A DNA stretch of 64,000 bases, from positions 5,944,001-6,008,000 of the forward strand of contig NZ_CP084541.1 of NCBI RefSeq assembly GCF_020410765.1, in the 5' to 3' direction. The DNA is from Streptomyces marincola (GTDB lineage: Bacteria; Actinomycetota; Actinomycetes; Streptomycetales; Streptomycetaceae). This document shows, one piece after another, positions 16,479 through 24,860 of this stretch. Under the pieces are notes generated by a model. That model was not told the DNA's origin. It saw only the letters and a list, made by a program, of their open reading frames with translations, and did not search any database. Each line of letters begins with the position of its first letter. The stretch's first letter is position 1. A program made the translations under genes and the position numbers.

Positions 16479-18143
16479 ATGAGAGAAACCCGCACCCCGG
16501 GCGGACTCGGGCGCCGGGCCGGCCTCGCGGTCGGCGCGCTGCTGAGTGCGCTCGCGGTCCTGCTCGGCCTCGGGCAGCCGGCGCAGGCCGATCCGGTCGC
16601 ACCGGCCGCGACCGGGTTCCGGATCGAGGACGGCCGGCTGATCGAGGCCAACGGCAACGACTTCGTCATGCGCGGCGTCAACCACGCGCACACCTGGTTC
16701 CGCAACGAGACCGACGCGCTCGGCCACATCAAGGCGCTCGGCGCCAACACCGTGCGCGTCGTGCTCAGCAGCGGCCAGCGCTGGGAGCGCAACGACGAGG
16801 CCGACGTGTCGGCCGTGATCGACAACTGCAAGCGCAACCGGCTCATCTGCGTGCTCGAAGTCCACGACACCACCGGCTACGGCGAGCAGAGCGGCGCCGC
16901 CAGCCTGGACCAGGCCGCGGACTACTGGATCGACGTGCAGGGCGCCCTCGCGGGCCAGGAGCAGTACGTCATCCTCAACATCGGCAACGAGCCCTACGGC
17001 AACAGCAACACCTCGGGCTGGACGGCCGACACCAGGGCCGCGATCCAGAAGCTGCGCGCCGCCGGGTTCGACCACACGATCATGGTGGACGCCCCCAACT
17101 GGGGCCAGGACTGGTCAGGGACGATGCGCGCCAACGCGCGTTCGGTCTTCGACTCCGACCCCGACCGCAACGTCATCTTCTCGGTCCACATGTACGGCGT
17201 GTACGACACCGCGGCCGAGATCCGGGACTACCTGAACGCGTTCGTCTCCGCCGGACTGCCCATTCTGGTCGGGGAGTTCGGCCACAACCACTCGGACGGC
17301 AACCCGGACGAGGACACCATTCTCGCCACCACGCAGCAGCTCGGGCTCGGGTACCTGGGCTGGTCGTGGAGCGGCAACGGCGGGGGCGTGGAGTACCTGG
17401 ACATGGTGACCGGCTTCGACCCGGCGCAGCTGACCTCCTGGGGCCAGCGGATCTTCAACGGCGCCAACGGCATCGCGGCGACCTCGCGCGAGGCCGCGGT
17501 CTACGGCGGATCGGGCGGGGACGACGAGGAGGCGCCGACCGCGCCCGGCCGCCCGGTGGCCTCGGACGTCACCGACCGGTCGGTCCGGCTGTCCTGGCCG
17601 GCGGCCACCGACAACGTCGGCGTCACCCGCTACGACGTGGTCCGCGTGGCCGGTTCGGGGGAGACCGCCGTGGTGAGCACCGGGACCAACGCGGCGACGG
17701 TGACCGGGCTGACCGCGGAGACGGCGTACACGTTCGCCGTGTACGCGGCGGACGCGGCGGGCAACCGCTCGGCCCGTTCCGCCACGGTCTCGGTGACCAC
17801 GGAGGCCGGCGGGTCGACGCCCGTCGGCTGCTCGGTCGGCTACCGCGTCGTGGGGGAGTGGTCGGGCGGCTTCCAGGGCGAGATCACCATCGGCAACACC
17901 GGCACCACGGCCATCACGGACTGGACGCTCGCCTTCTCGTTCGCTGACGGGCAGCGGATCAGCAACATGTGGGGCGGCACGGCGACGCAGAGCGGCGGAG
18001 CGGTCAGCGTCTCGCCGGCCTCCTACACCGCGTCGATCCCGGCGGGCGGCTCGGTGACGCTCGGGTTCATCGCGAGCAAGGGCGCGTCGAACACGGCGCC
18101 CGCCGAGTTCAGGCTCGGCGGCGGGGTCTGCGCCCTGGCCTGA
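16479..18143 (+). CDS. Secreted GH5 endo-beta-1,4-mannanase with FN3 and CBM2
   Basis: A 554-residue extracellular enzyme. Signal peptide about 1-37, then the GH5 (subfamily 8-like) barrel to about 345, with acid/base Glu in LNIGNEPYGN and nucleophile Glu in ILVGEFGHNH. The phrase FVMRGVNHAHTWF and CVLEVHDTTGYGE match Streptomyces mannanases. A fibronectin type III module (about 352-445, APTAPGRPVASDVTDRSVRLSWPA) and a carbohydrate-binding module of family 2 (about 450-554, starting CSVGYRVVGEWSGGF) follow. A perfect CebR-type operator lies 45 bp upstream, so induction by cello- or manno-oligosaccharides is likely. Confidence 0.92.
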   Translation: MRETRTPGGLGRRAGLAVGALLSALAVLLGLGQPAQADPVAPAATGFRIEDGRLIEANGNDFVMRGVNHAHTWFRNETDALGHIKALGANTVRVVLSSGQRWERNDEADVSAVIDNCKRNRLICVLEVHDTTGYGEQSGAASLDQAADYWIDVQGALAGQEQYVILNIGNEPYGNSNTSGWTADTRAAIQKLRAAGFDHTIMVDAPNWGQDWSGTMRANARSVFDSDPDRNVIFSVHMYGVYDTAAEIRDYLNAFVSAGLPILVGEFGHNHSDGNPDEDTILATTQQLGLGYLGWSWSGNGGGVEYLDMVTGFDPAQLTSWGQRIFNGANGIAATSREAAVYGGSGGDDEEAPTAPGRPVASDVTDRSVRLSWPAATDNVGVTRYDVVRVAGSGETAVVSTGTNAATVTGLTAETAYTFAVYAADAAGNRSARSATVSVTTEAGGSTPVGCSVGYRVVGEWSGGFQGEITIGNTGTTAITDWTLAFSFADGQRISNMWGGTATQSGGAVSVSPASYTASIPAGGSVTLGFIASKGASNTAPAEFRLGGGVCALA

Positions 18144-18152
18144 CCGGCCGCA

Positions 18153-18188
18153 CACCGGCCGGCCCAGCGGCCGGGGCCGGTGCGCGGC
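18153..18188. terminator. Hairpin between mannanase and AldO-like genes
   Basis: GCACACCGGCC pairs with GGCCGGTGCGC (10 of 11 bp), between converging genes. Confidence 0.55.
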
Positions 18189-18230
18189 GCGTGGTCCCGG
18201 CGATGTGAGGCCGACGGCCGGGACCGCGTG

Positions 18231-19526
18231 TCACCGGCCTGCCGCCGGCGGCTCGGCCGCCGACAGCAGGCCGGTCACCCAGTCGTTGCGGAACTGCCCG
18301 GCCGGGTCGTGGTCGAGGACCACGCGGCGGAAGTCGGGCAGGTGCGGGAAGCACGCGGCGATGTCCGCGGGCGACGCCGTGGTCAGCTTGCCCCAGTGCG
18401 GACGGGCCCCGAGCGGCAGCAGCCGCTCCTCCATGGCCCCGAGCGCGGGGAGCACCCGGGCGGTGTCCTTGACCCAGGTGAAGTGCAGGGCCACGCTGTC
18501 GCGTCCCTGCGCCGGGCTCAGCCACAGGTCGTCGCCCGCCACGGTGCGGATCTCCGAGACCTGGAGGACCGGCGCCAGTTCGGCGGCAAGCTCGCGGAGC
18601 ACGGCGAACGCGGCGGTGGCCGCCGACCGCGGCAGGAACAGCTCGGACTGGAGCTCCTCACCGCGGCTCGGGGTGAACTCGGCGCGGAAGTGCGGCAGTC
18701 GCTCGTGCCAGGGGCCCGGCACGCCGAGCTGCGGCGTGCAGAACTCGGCCGGCATGCCGGGGATCGGGTGCCAGGGCGCGTCGGCGGGCCGGCCGCCGAG
18801 CCAGTCGGCGGGCCGGTCGGCCGGGCCCTCGCGGTCGGCGCGCTGCTTGCGCCACACCGTGGCCCTGCCGCTGTGCCAGTCGGTGAAGGTGCTGACGCTG
18901 TAGGCGGCGCCGGTGATCTCGTCGAACCGGTCCGCCACCGCGTCGAGCGGCACGTCCACGTGGAGCCACTGCGCCACCTCGAAGGCCGGCTCGATGGCGA
19001 GGGTCAGGGCCGTGACCACCCCGAGCGCGCCGAGCGACACCGCGGCGCCGGGGAACCGGTCGGGGTCGGCCGCCCGGTCGAGGACCGCCGGTTCGCCGCC
19101 TGGCCCCACCAGCTCGACGCGGGAGACCGCCGAGGCCAGGCCCCGCTGCCCGTCGCCCGAGCCGTGCGTGCCGGTCGCGACCGAGCCGGCGACGGAGATG
19201 TGCGGCAGGGACGCGAGGTTCGCCAGGGCAAAGCCATGGGTGTGCAGCTCGGCCGCGAGTTCTCCATACGTGAGCCCGCCACTGACGGTCACGGTCCGGC
19301 CCGCGGGGTCGACCTCCACGCGCCGCGGCATGCCGTCGGTCCGGATCAGGTCGCCCGGGGTGTCCGCGATGCGGTTGAACGAGTGGCCCGATCCCAGAAC
19401 CCGCACGTGCGCCGCTGCGGAAACGATCCGGCGCAGCGCGTCGAGCGACGTCGGGCGGTGCACCCGGGCCGCGCCGAAAATGATGTTCCCTGCCCAGTTC
19501 TGTGCGGGCTCGCCCGTTGTCAGCAT
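18231..19526 (-). CDS. Alditol oxidase-like flavoprotein (AldO family)
   Basis: A 431-residue FAD-dependent oxidase of the vanillyl-alcohol-oxidase fold. The N-terminus reads NWAGNIIFGAARVHRPTSLDALR and the covalent-FAD histidine motif is GSGHSFN, as in Streptomyces coelicolor AldO; ASLPHISVAGSVATGTHGSG and GVPGPWHERLPHFRAEFTPS also match closely. AldO oxidises xylitol and sorbitol with O2, giving the aldose and H2O2. ATG at 19526 matches the family length. It is convergent with the mannanase and may supply sugars from polyols. The specific substrate is inferred. Confidence 0.87.
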   Translation of the reverse strand: MLTTGEPAQNWAGNIIFGAARVHRPTSLDALRRIVSAAAHVRVLGSGHSFNRIADTPGDLIRTDGMPRRVEVDPAGRTVTVSGGLTYGELAAELHTHGFALANLASLPHISVAGSVATGTHGSGDGQRGLASAVSRVELVGPGGEPAVLDRAADPDRFPGAAVSLGALGVVTALTLAIEPAFEVAQWLHVDVPLDAVADRFDEITGAAYSVSTFTDWHSGRATVWRKQRADREGPADRPADWLGGRPADAPWHPIPGMPAEFCTPQLGVPGPWHERLPHFRAEFTPSRGEELQSELFLPRSAATAAFAVLRELAAELAPVLQVSEIRTVAGDDLWLSPAQGRDSVALHFTWVKDTARVLPALGAMEERLLPLGARPHWGKLTTASPADIAACFPHLPDFRRVVLDHDPAGQFRNDWVTGLLSAAEPPAAGR

Positions 19527-20051
19527 GCGCCGACGGTAATACGAAAGCACCGCCGGAGAACAGCGCGGTCCGGAGAGCGGGCAGGCGCCGGGGCGGGCGG
19601 CGCCGTTCGACATGGCGAACGCGAACGCCCGCCGGGTCGGCGTGACGCGGGGCGCGCGGCCCGTGGCGTGGCCTCAGGCCCGTGGTCGCGGAGTCCGGGA
19701 GGCGCGGGCCCGGCGGCTCGGGTCGGCGGCGGGGCGGCTCGGGGTCCGAGTCAACCGCAGGTTCCCGGCCCTCACTCGAACGAGCGGGCGGGCGGCGCGA
19801 AACATCGTTTCTTCGAGGCGCGTTCCGGACAGGTTCCCGGACGTTTCCCGGCCCCGCGCGGGCCGACCGGTCCGGGTTCGCCGGCGCGGCCCTCCGGCTG
19901 CGTGGCCTCGAACGCCTGCGCCACCGCGCGGAAGCGCCGCCAAACCTCCGCGGGGAGGAACGTCCGAAAACCGGCGATGGTGACTGTACGTAGCCGGATG
20001 GGCGCGGTGTGATGGGCGCGGGTGCGGGGGACCAGGGAGGCGAGGCACACC
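19527..20051. other. 525-bp gap before the ABC exporter; nothing clear
   Basis: No operon-like ORF, precursor peptide or good promoter was seen. A minus-strand ORF (19772-20095) includes the coding-like stretch FLPAEVWRRFRAVAQAFEATQ but overlaps the exporter start and has no ribosome site. Confidence 0.5.
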
Positions 20052-22025
20052 GTGGAGGACACCGGAGCGCGGGCCGGGCAGCCGGCACAGAGCATGTCCG
20101 CGTCGGAACAGCTGCTGTTCGGCGGTCCGCTGCTCTACGACACCGGGTGGAGCAGCCACGACGGCGCGTTCACGCGGCTCGGGCTGTGGTCGATGGTGGC
20201 GACGCTGCCCCGGCTGATCCGCACCACCGTACGGCTGGCGGCGGAGGCGGACCGAGGGGCGTTGCGCCTGGTGGCCGCCGCCGAGATCGGGCGCGGCGCC
20301 GCGCAGGCCGTGGGTCTGGTCGCCGTCAACACCGTGCTGGCCGCCCTGCTGGCCGGGGGCGAGCCGGCCGGTCGGCTGCGGGAGGCGCTGCCCGCCCTGG
20401 CCGTGGTCGCGGTGACCGCCCTGGTCGCCGCGCTGCTCACCGCCGCCTCGACGTACGGGTCCGGGCGCCTTGAGCCCAAGGTCGAGCGCGTCGCCACGGA
20501 ACGCTATCTCGCGCGCGCCTCGCGCGTGGAGCTGGCGGCCATCGAGGACGACCAGTTCCACCGGCTGCTCGACACGGCGCAGTACGGCGCGGCCTCGGCA
20601 CGGCGCATGATCGACTACTGCATCCGCGTGGTCAACGCGCTGCTTTCGCTGATCGCGGCGGCCGGCGTGCTGACCGTGCTGCACCCCGTGCTCCTGCCGC
20701 TGCTCGCGCTGATGACGGTGCCGAGCATGTGGAGCACGCTGATCACCACGCGCCGCCGCTACTGCTCGTTCCGCACCTGGGTGCAGCACGCGCGGGCCGG
20801 GCGCGTCCTCAGCAGCGAACTGACCGCCACGGAGACGGCGGCAGAGATTCGGGTCCACCAGGTCGGCCCTTTCCTGCTCAAACACTTCAGGGCCATGTCG
20901 GCGAGCGCGGAGGCGGAGCAGACGCGGCTCGCCCGGCTCGACGCGCGCACCGGACTGTGGGCGTCCGCGTGGACCGGCCTGGCCGGCGCGGCGACCTACC
21001 TGACGCTCGGCGCGCTCGCCTGGACCGGTGTGATGGCGATGTCCGTCGCGGGCACCGCGGTTCTCGCCATCAGGACCGGCTCCGCCAGCCTCGGCGGCAT
21101 GGTCCAGTCCGTCAACAACCTGTACGACGAGAGCCTGTTCGTCGCCGACCTCGACCAGCTGTGCGTCCGGGCCGCGCAGTGGGCGATCCCGGAGGGCGGC
21201 GCACCGGTGCCCGCGCGACCCGGACGCATCACCTTCGAGGACGTGACGTTCCGCTACCCGGGCACCGAGGCGGAACCCGCGCTGTCCGGAGTCTCCTTGA
21301 CCATTCCGGTCGGCCGGGTCACGGCCCTGGTCGGGGAGAACGGCTCGGGCAAGAGCACGCTGGTCAAGCTGCTCGCGGGGCTCTACCTGCCCGAGTCCGG
21401 CCGGGTCTGCTGGGACGGCGTGCCGACCTCGTGCGCCGACCGGCGCCAGATCTTCGACCGTATCGCCATGGTCGCCCAGGACTTCAACCGGTGGCGGTTC
21501 ACCGCCCGGGTCAACATCGCGATCGGCGCGCCCGGGATCCCCGTCGACGACGAGCGGTTGCGCGCCGCGGCACGCGACGCGGGCGCGGACTCCGTGATCG
21601 AGAGCCTGCCGCGCGGCTGGGACACGCTGCTGGCCCGTGGCTACCAGAACGGCTGCCAGCTCAGCGGCGGGCAGTGGCAGCGCCTGGGCATCGCACGCGC
21701 CCACTACCGCGACGCCCCCGTGTTGATCGTCGACGAGCCGACAGCGGCCCTGGACGCCAAGGAGGAGCAGCGGGTGTTCGACCAGATCCGTGATCTGGCG
21801 GACGCGGGGCAGACCGTCGTCCTCATCACCCACCGCATGGCCTCGGTCCGGCACGCCGACCTCGTGCATGTGCTGCACCAGGGCCGCCTGACCGAGTCGG
21901 GCTCCCCGCAGGAGCTGCTGGCCCGGCGCGGCGGACGCTTCCGCGAGCTGTACGGCATCCAGGCCGCGCAGTTCGGCCGGCCGGTGGGCTCCGGCCACCT
22001 CGACGGGGCCGTGCCCGGCCGCTGA
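20052..22025 (+). CDS. ABC exporter, fused permease and ATPase
   Basis: A 657-residue half-transporter that would work as a dimer. About five to six membrane segments lie in residues 60-330, and the ATPase domain begins near 390 (ITFEDVTFRYPG): Walker A GENGSGKST, signature LSGGQWQR, Walker B VLIVDEPTAALD, and switch His in LITHRMASV. GTG 20052 has GAGG 6 bp upstream; a GTG at 20022 is possible. Relatives export peptides, lipids or antibiotics. I looked for a precursor-peptide gene in the flanking space and found none. Cargo unknown. Confidence 0.88.
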   Translation: MEDTGARAGQPAQSMSASEQLLFGGPLLYDTGWSSHDGAFTRLGLWSMVATLPRLIRTTVRLAAEADRGALRLVAAAEIGRGAAQAVGLVAVNTVLAALLAGGEPAGRLREALPALAVVAVTALVAALLTAASTYGSGRLEPKVERVATERYLARASRVELAAIEDDQFHRLLDTAQYGAASARRMIDYCIRVVNALLSLIAAAGVLTVLHPVLLPLLALMTVPSMWSTLITTRRRYCSFRTWVQHARAGRVLSSELTATETAAEIRVHQVGPFLLKHFRAMSASAEAEQTRLARLDARTGLWASAWTGLAGAATYLTLGALAWTGVMAMSVAGTAVLAIRTGSASLGGMVQSVNNLYDESLFVADLDQLCVRAAQWAIPEGGAPVPARPGRITFEDVTFRYPGTEAEPALSGVSLTIPVGRVTALVGENGSGKSTLVKLLAGLYLPESGRVCWDGVPTSCADRRQIFDRIAMVAQDFNRWRFTARVNIAIGAPGIPVDDERLRAAARDAGADSVIESLPRGWDTLLARGYQNGCQLSGGQWQRLGIARAHYRDAPVLIVDEPTAALDAKEEQRVFDQIRDLADAGQTVVLITHRMASVRHADLVHVLHQGRLTESGSPQELLARRGGRFRELYGIQAAQFGRPVGSGHLDGAVPGR

Positions 22026-22232
22026 CCCGGTCGCTGATGCCCGCGGCCGGTGTCGCCTTGGGAAGCGTATGCCTGAATCGTCACTGACCGTGCGTATCAG
22101 CCAGCGCGGGTCCGGTTCAGGCCGCTTGTGGCGCGGCATGATTTCTGAGGTGTCCGGTGGGACAGCGGTGTGGCGTCGGGGACTGCGCCCGCGGGGGCGA
22201 GCGCCCGCAAGACGAAAGCAGGGGGTTCCGCG

Positions 22233-23861
22233 TTGTCTTCCCTTACCTACAACGTCCTCACCGACCCGGCTCCGCTTGAGGTTTCGCCGAGTGGCGGGGC
22301 GATCATGGGGTCGGTGCACATCGTCATCTCCAATCCGACGCCGAACCGGGTGCACTGGTACTCCATCACCTTCGCGGTGCCCTTCGGGCGCGGGAGTACC
22401 GCCCTGACGACCTCCGCTGGGGCGGGTGTCGCGCAGGTCGAGGAACACGACGCGACGGATCCGGGACTGGTGCCCGCAGCCACCTGGGACAACAGGTCGG
22501 GCGTCGTCACGGTGACGTGCGGGCAGCTGGCGGTCTTCAAGCCGGGCGGTTCCATGGTCCTGGTCCTGGACCGCTTTCCGGTCTCCAGCACGCCGGGTGC
22601 GGTCCTGATCAAGGTGACGGAGGACCTCTCGGGTGCTACGGACTCGAACACCACGTTGAGTCTGCTGAAGCGTGCTCCCATCGGGCCGCGCAACTTCCGC
22701 CCGGAGAAGTCGCTCATCGACACGGGCGGGAAGGTCACCCTGCTGTGGGACGGTCCCGACACGCTGGAGTACAGCATCCAGCACCCGGACGGCAACGAGG
22801 TGCGCGTCCCCGGGAGAAGGGGGTCGACCTGGACCTGGTCGCCTCCGGCGAGCAAGGCGCCGAAGCATGCCGCGACCTACACCCTGATCGCGCGCCTGCC
22901 CGGCACGCAGCAGCCGCTGTACTACCTCACCACCGCGGTCCAGCTGAGCAGCCCCGAGTACAAGCAGGTCACCGCGACCGAAGGAGTGGAAACCCCGTGG
23001 GTGCAGGGCACGACGCAGAAGGGGCGGATCTCCTTCACCGCGCGCGGTGCGAAGTTCAGCGTCGGCGCCGGCGCCCCGGGCACCGTCGAAACCCACAAGG
23101 CGGAGCTGGATGAGTTGTACGTGGCGCGGGGGGCTGCGGTTGATGGTGCGTTGGTGGTGAAGGGCAGGGTGGACGCGCAGGATGAGTTGCACGTGGTGCG
23201 GGGGGCTGCGGTTGATGGTGCTCTGACTGTCGGCGGCAAGGTCGAAGCGCGGAGTGAGGTGCACGTGGCGGGGGACGCCGCGGTTGATGGTGCGTTCGCC
23301 GTCGGCGGCAAGGTCGAAGCGCGGGGTGAGCTGAGTGTCGCCCGGGACGCCGCGATCGGGGGCAACCTCACGGTCAAGGGCAAGCTGGAACTCGACGAGC
23401 TGCTCGTCTTCCGGAAGGCCGCCGTCGGCGGTGACCTCTCCGTCAACGGCAGGGCGGACATCCTGGGAGGGCTGCTGTCCGCGGGGAAGACCGTTGTCGG
23501 TGACGACCTCACGGTCAACGGCGCGGTGGACGCCGGAGGCGAACTGCGCGCCGCGGGCAAGGCCGTCGTCGGTGGTGACCTCGACGTCAGCGGCGAGTCG
23601 GCGTTCGCAGGAAAGGTCAACGCCAACGGGCACCTGTCCGTCCGCAACGGAGGTGCCTGGATCCTGCACACCAACGACGACCTGATATCGGTCAACGGCG
23701 GCCTGCGCGTGCAGGGGGACTCGCTGTTCATCGGGAAAGTGAACGCCAACGGGCGCTTGTCGGTCAGGAACGGCACCGACTGGCTCATGCACGTGAACGA
23801 CGACCAGGTGGCGATCCAGGGCAACATGAGGGTCCACGGCGCGTTCCGCTCCGACAGCTGA
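22233..23861 (+). CDS. Repeat protein with predicted beta-helical C-terminal half
   Basis: A protein of about 542 residues with no recognised family. Residues 1-300 look like beta-sandwich domains (SVHIVISNPTPNRVHWYSITFAVP; RFPVSSTPGAVLIKVTEDLSG; an Ig-like STWTWSPPASK region). From about 290 there are seven repeats of 23-24 residues with the pattern ELxVxxxAAVxGxLxVxGKVE, then two 41-residue repeats starting VNANGxLSVRNG and containing HTNDD/HVNDD. This periodicity suggests a beta-helix of the kind seen in bactofilins or tail-fibre shafts. No signal peptide. The TTG start follows AGGGGG by 7 bp; GTG 22170 is an alternative. Function unknown. Confidence 0.6.
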   Translation: MSSLTYNVLTDPAPLEVSPSGGAIMGSVHIVISNPTPNRVHWYSITFAVPFGRGSTALTTSAGAGVAQVEEHDATDPGLVPAATWDNRSGVVTVTCGQLAVFKPGGSMVLVLDRFPVSSTPGAVLIKVTEDLSGATDSNTTLSLLKRAPIGPRNFRPEKSLIDTGGKVTLLWDGPDTLEYSIQHPDGNEVRVPGRRGSTWTWSPPASKAPKHAATYTLIARLPGTQQPLYYLTTAVQLSSPEYKQVTATEGVETPWVQGTTQKGRISFTARGAKFSVGAGAPGTVETHKAELDELYVARGAAVDGALVVKGRVDAQDELHVVRGAAVDGALTVGGKVEARSEVHVAGDAAVDGAFAVGGKVEARGELSVARDAAIGGNLTVKGKLELDELLVFRKAAVGGDLSVNGRADILGGLLSAGKTVVGDDLTVNGAVDAGGELRAAGKAVVGGDLDVSGESAFAGKVNANGHLSVRNGGAWILHTNDDLISVNGGLRVQGDSLFIGKVNANGRLSVRNGTDWLMHVNDDQVAIQGNMRVHGAFRSDS

Positions 23862-24009
23862 CGGCCGTCGGCGCGGGCGGCGGCAGGAGGGGCGGGGTGA
23901 CAGAGGCCCGTTTGCCCTTCCGCCGGTCCCGTCGGTTCTGCCGACGGGACGTCACCGGCCGGTGGCCGACCGCCTTCCCGACCGTGCTGTCGGGCAATTC
24001 CACGCACCC

Positions 24010-24038
24010 TTGACCGGCATTTTCGCGGCTGATGTAAT
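24010..24038 (+). promoter_or_regulatory. Promoter of the ssuE leader peptide
   Basis: TTGACC (24010-24015), 17-bp spacer, TGTAAT (24033-24038), then 7 nt to the leader ATG, so transcription should start at or near the A of ATG. The minus-strand leader at 26214 has the same arrangement. Confidence 0.65.
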
Positions 24039-24045
24039 CGACCAC

Positions 24046-24129
24046 ATGATTGAGTGGCGGGAGCTTACGCGGCGGCTTCATGTCGATCTCGCGCGTGTCT
24101 CCAGTGCCAGCTGTCGCGCCGGGAAGTGA
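24046..24129 (+). CDS. Cysteine-containing leader peptide upstream of ssuE
   Basis: A 27-codon ORF starting exactly where transcription should begin, so the transcript is probably leaderless. The core RRLHVDLARVSSASC matches the short leader peptides that precede sulfur-assimilation genes in Streptomyces, typically HVDLxRVxSxxCR; here the Cys codon (TGT) is at 24112-24114, five codons before the stop. Ribosome stalling at this Cys codon when cysteine is scarce is the usual model, controlling the downstream gene by attenuation. The ssuE start lies 102 bp further on, and a GC hairpin (24182-24196) lies between. Confidence 0.75.
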   Translation: MIEWRELTRRLHVDLARVSSASCRAGK

Positions 24130-24231
24130 ATTCCGGCGGCCACTGCTCCGTGCCCGTCGTCGCGGCCGGGTTCTTCCGCACCGGGCCGTCGGCCCGCCCA
24201 GCGCCCTGCGCCACGATTCCCGAGGTGTCCC

Positions 24232-24786
24232 ATGGCCCTTGTCCTCTCCGTATCCGGAAGCCCGTCGCCCGGTTCGCGCACCGCCCGCCTGCTGCGGCAC
24301 CTGGACGCCGCGCTCGCCCTCCACGGGCACGAAGTGGTTCCGCTCGACGTCCGGTCGCTGCCGCCCGAGGCGCTCACCGGAGCCGATACCTCTCATCCGG
24401 CGATTGTCGAGGTGGCCGAGCAGTTCGCTCGGGTCGACGGCCTCGTCATCGGCACGCCCGTGTACAAGGCGGCCTATTCCGGTTTGCTGAAGTCGCTGCT
24501 CGACCTGCTGCCGCAGTTCGCGCTCGCCGGGAAAACGGTGCTGCCGCTCGCGACCGGAGGCACCCCGGCACACGTTCTCGCGATCGATTACGCCCTGCGC
24601 CCCGTGCTGTCCTCGATGGGGGCCTCGCACATCACCCAGGGGTGGTTCGTGCTCGACCGCCACATCACGGTCGCAGCGGACGGTTCCGTGACCGTCGACC
24701 CGGCGGCGGCGGGGCCCCTGCGCGTGGTCCTCGACCAGTTCTCCGCGGCCCTCGGCCGCGCCGAGTTGTTGCCGACGCCGGGCTGA
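24232..24786 (+). CDS. ssuE: NAD(P)H-dependent FMN reductase, SsuE type
   Basis: A 184-residue flavodoxin-fold reductase supplying FMNH2 to two-component alkanesulfonate or related monooxygenases. SVSGSPSPGSRT binds the FMN phosphate; GTPVYKAAYSGLLKSLLDLLPQ and LPLATGGTPAHVLAIDYALRPVLSSMGA are characteristic of SsuE, including the Tyr of the pi-helix. The start is preceded by GAGGTG. A Cys leader peptide upstream indicates regulation by sulfur status. It is convergent with an LLM-type monooxygenase gene that is the probable flavin consumer. Confidence 0.88.
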   Translation: MALVLSVSGSPSPGSRTARLLRHLDAALALHGHEVVPLDVRSLPPEALTGADTSHPAIVEVAEQFARVDGLVIGTPVYKAAYSGLLKSLLDLLPQFALAGKTVLPLATGGTPAHVLAIDYALRPVLSSMGASHITQGWFVLDRHITVAADGSVTVDPAAAGPLRVVLDQFSAALGRAELLPTPG

Positions 24787-24810
24787 CCGGGCCGCGCCGG
24801 TGGCGTCGGC

Positions 24811-24842
24811 GCGCGGGCGCGCCCTCGGGGAGGCGCCCGCGC
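24811..24842. terminator. Hairpin between ssuE and the LLM gene
   Basis: GCGCGGGCGC pairs perfectly with GCGCCCGCGC; loop 12 nt. Serves both convergent genes. Confidence 0.6.
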
Positions 24843-24860
24843 CGCCGCGGCGTCCCGCCG

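Noticed and set aside
19772..20095. Small minus-strand ORF before the ABC exporter as a possible peptide gene
   Set aside because: It overlaps the exporter start, has no ribosome site, and only about 25 codons look protein-like.
20052..22025. ABC exporter as part of a lanthipeptide or other RiPP cluster
   Set aside because: No precursor peptide or modifying enzyme was seen on either side.
19674..23837. A 1387-codon minus-strand ORF across the ABC exporter and repeat protein
   Set aside because: Antisense to two genes with recognisable motifs. Repeated DVHLTPRFD-like segments are the complement of the coding repeats.
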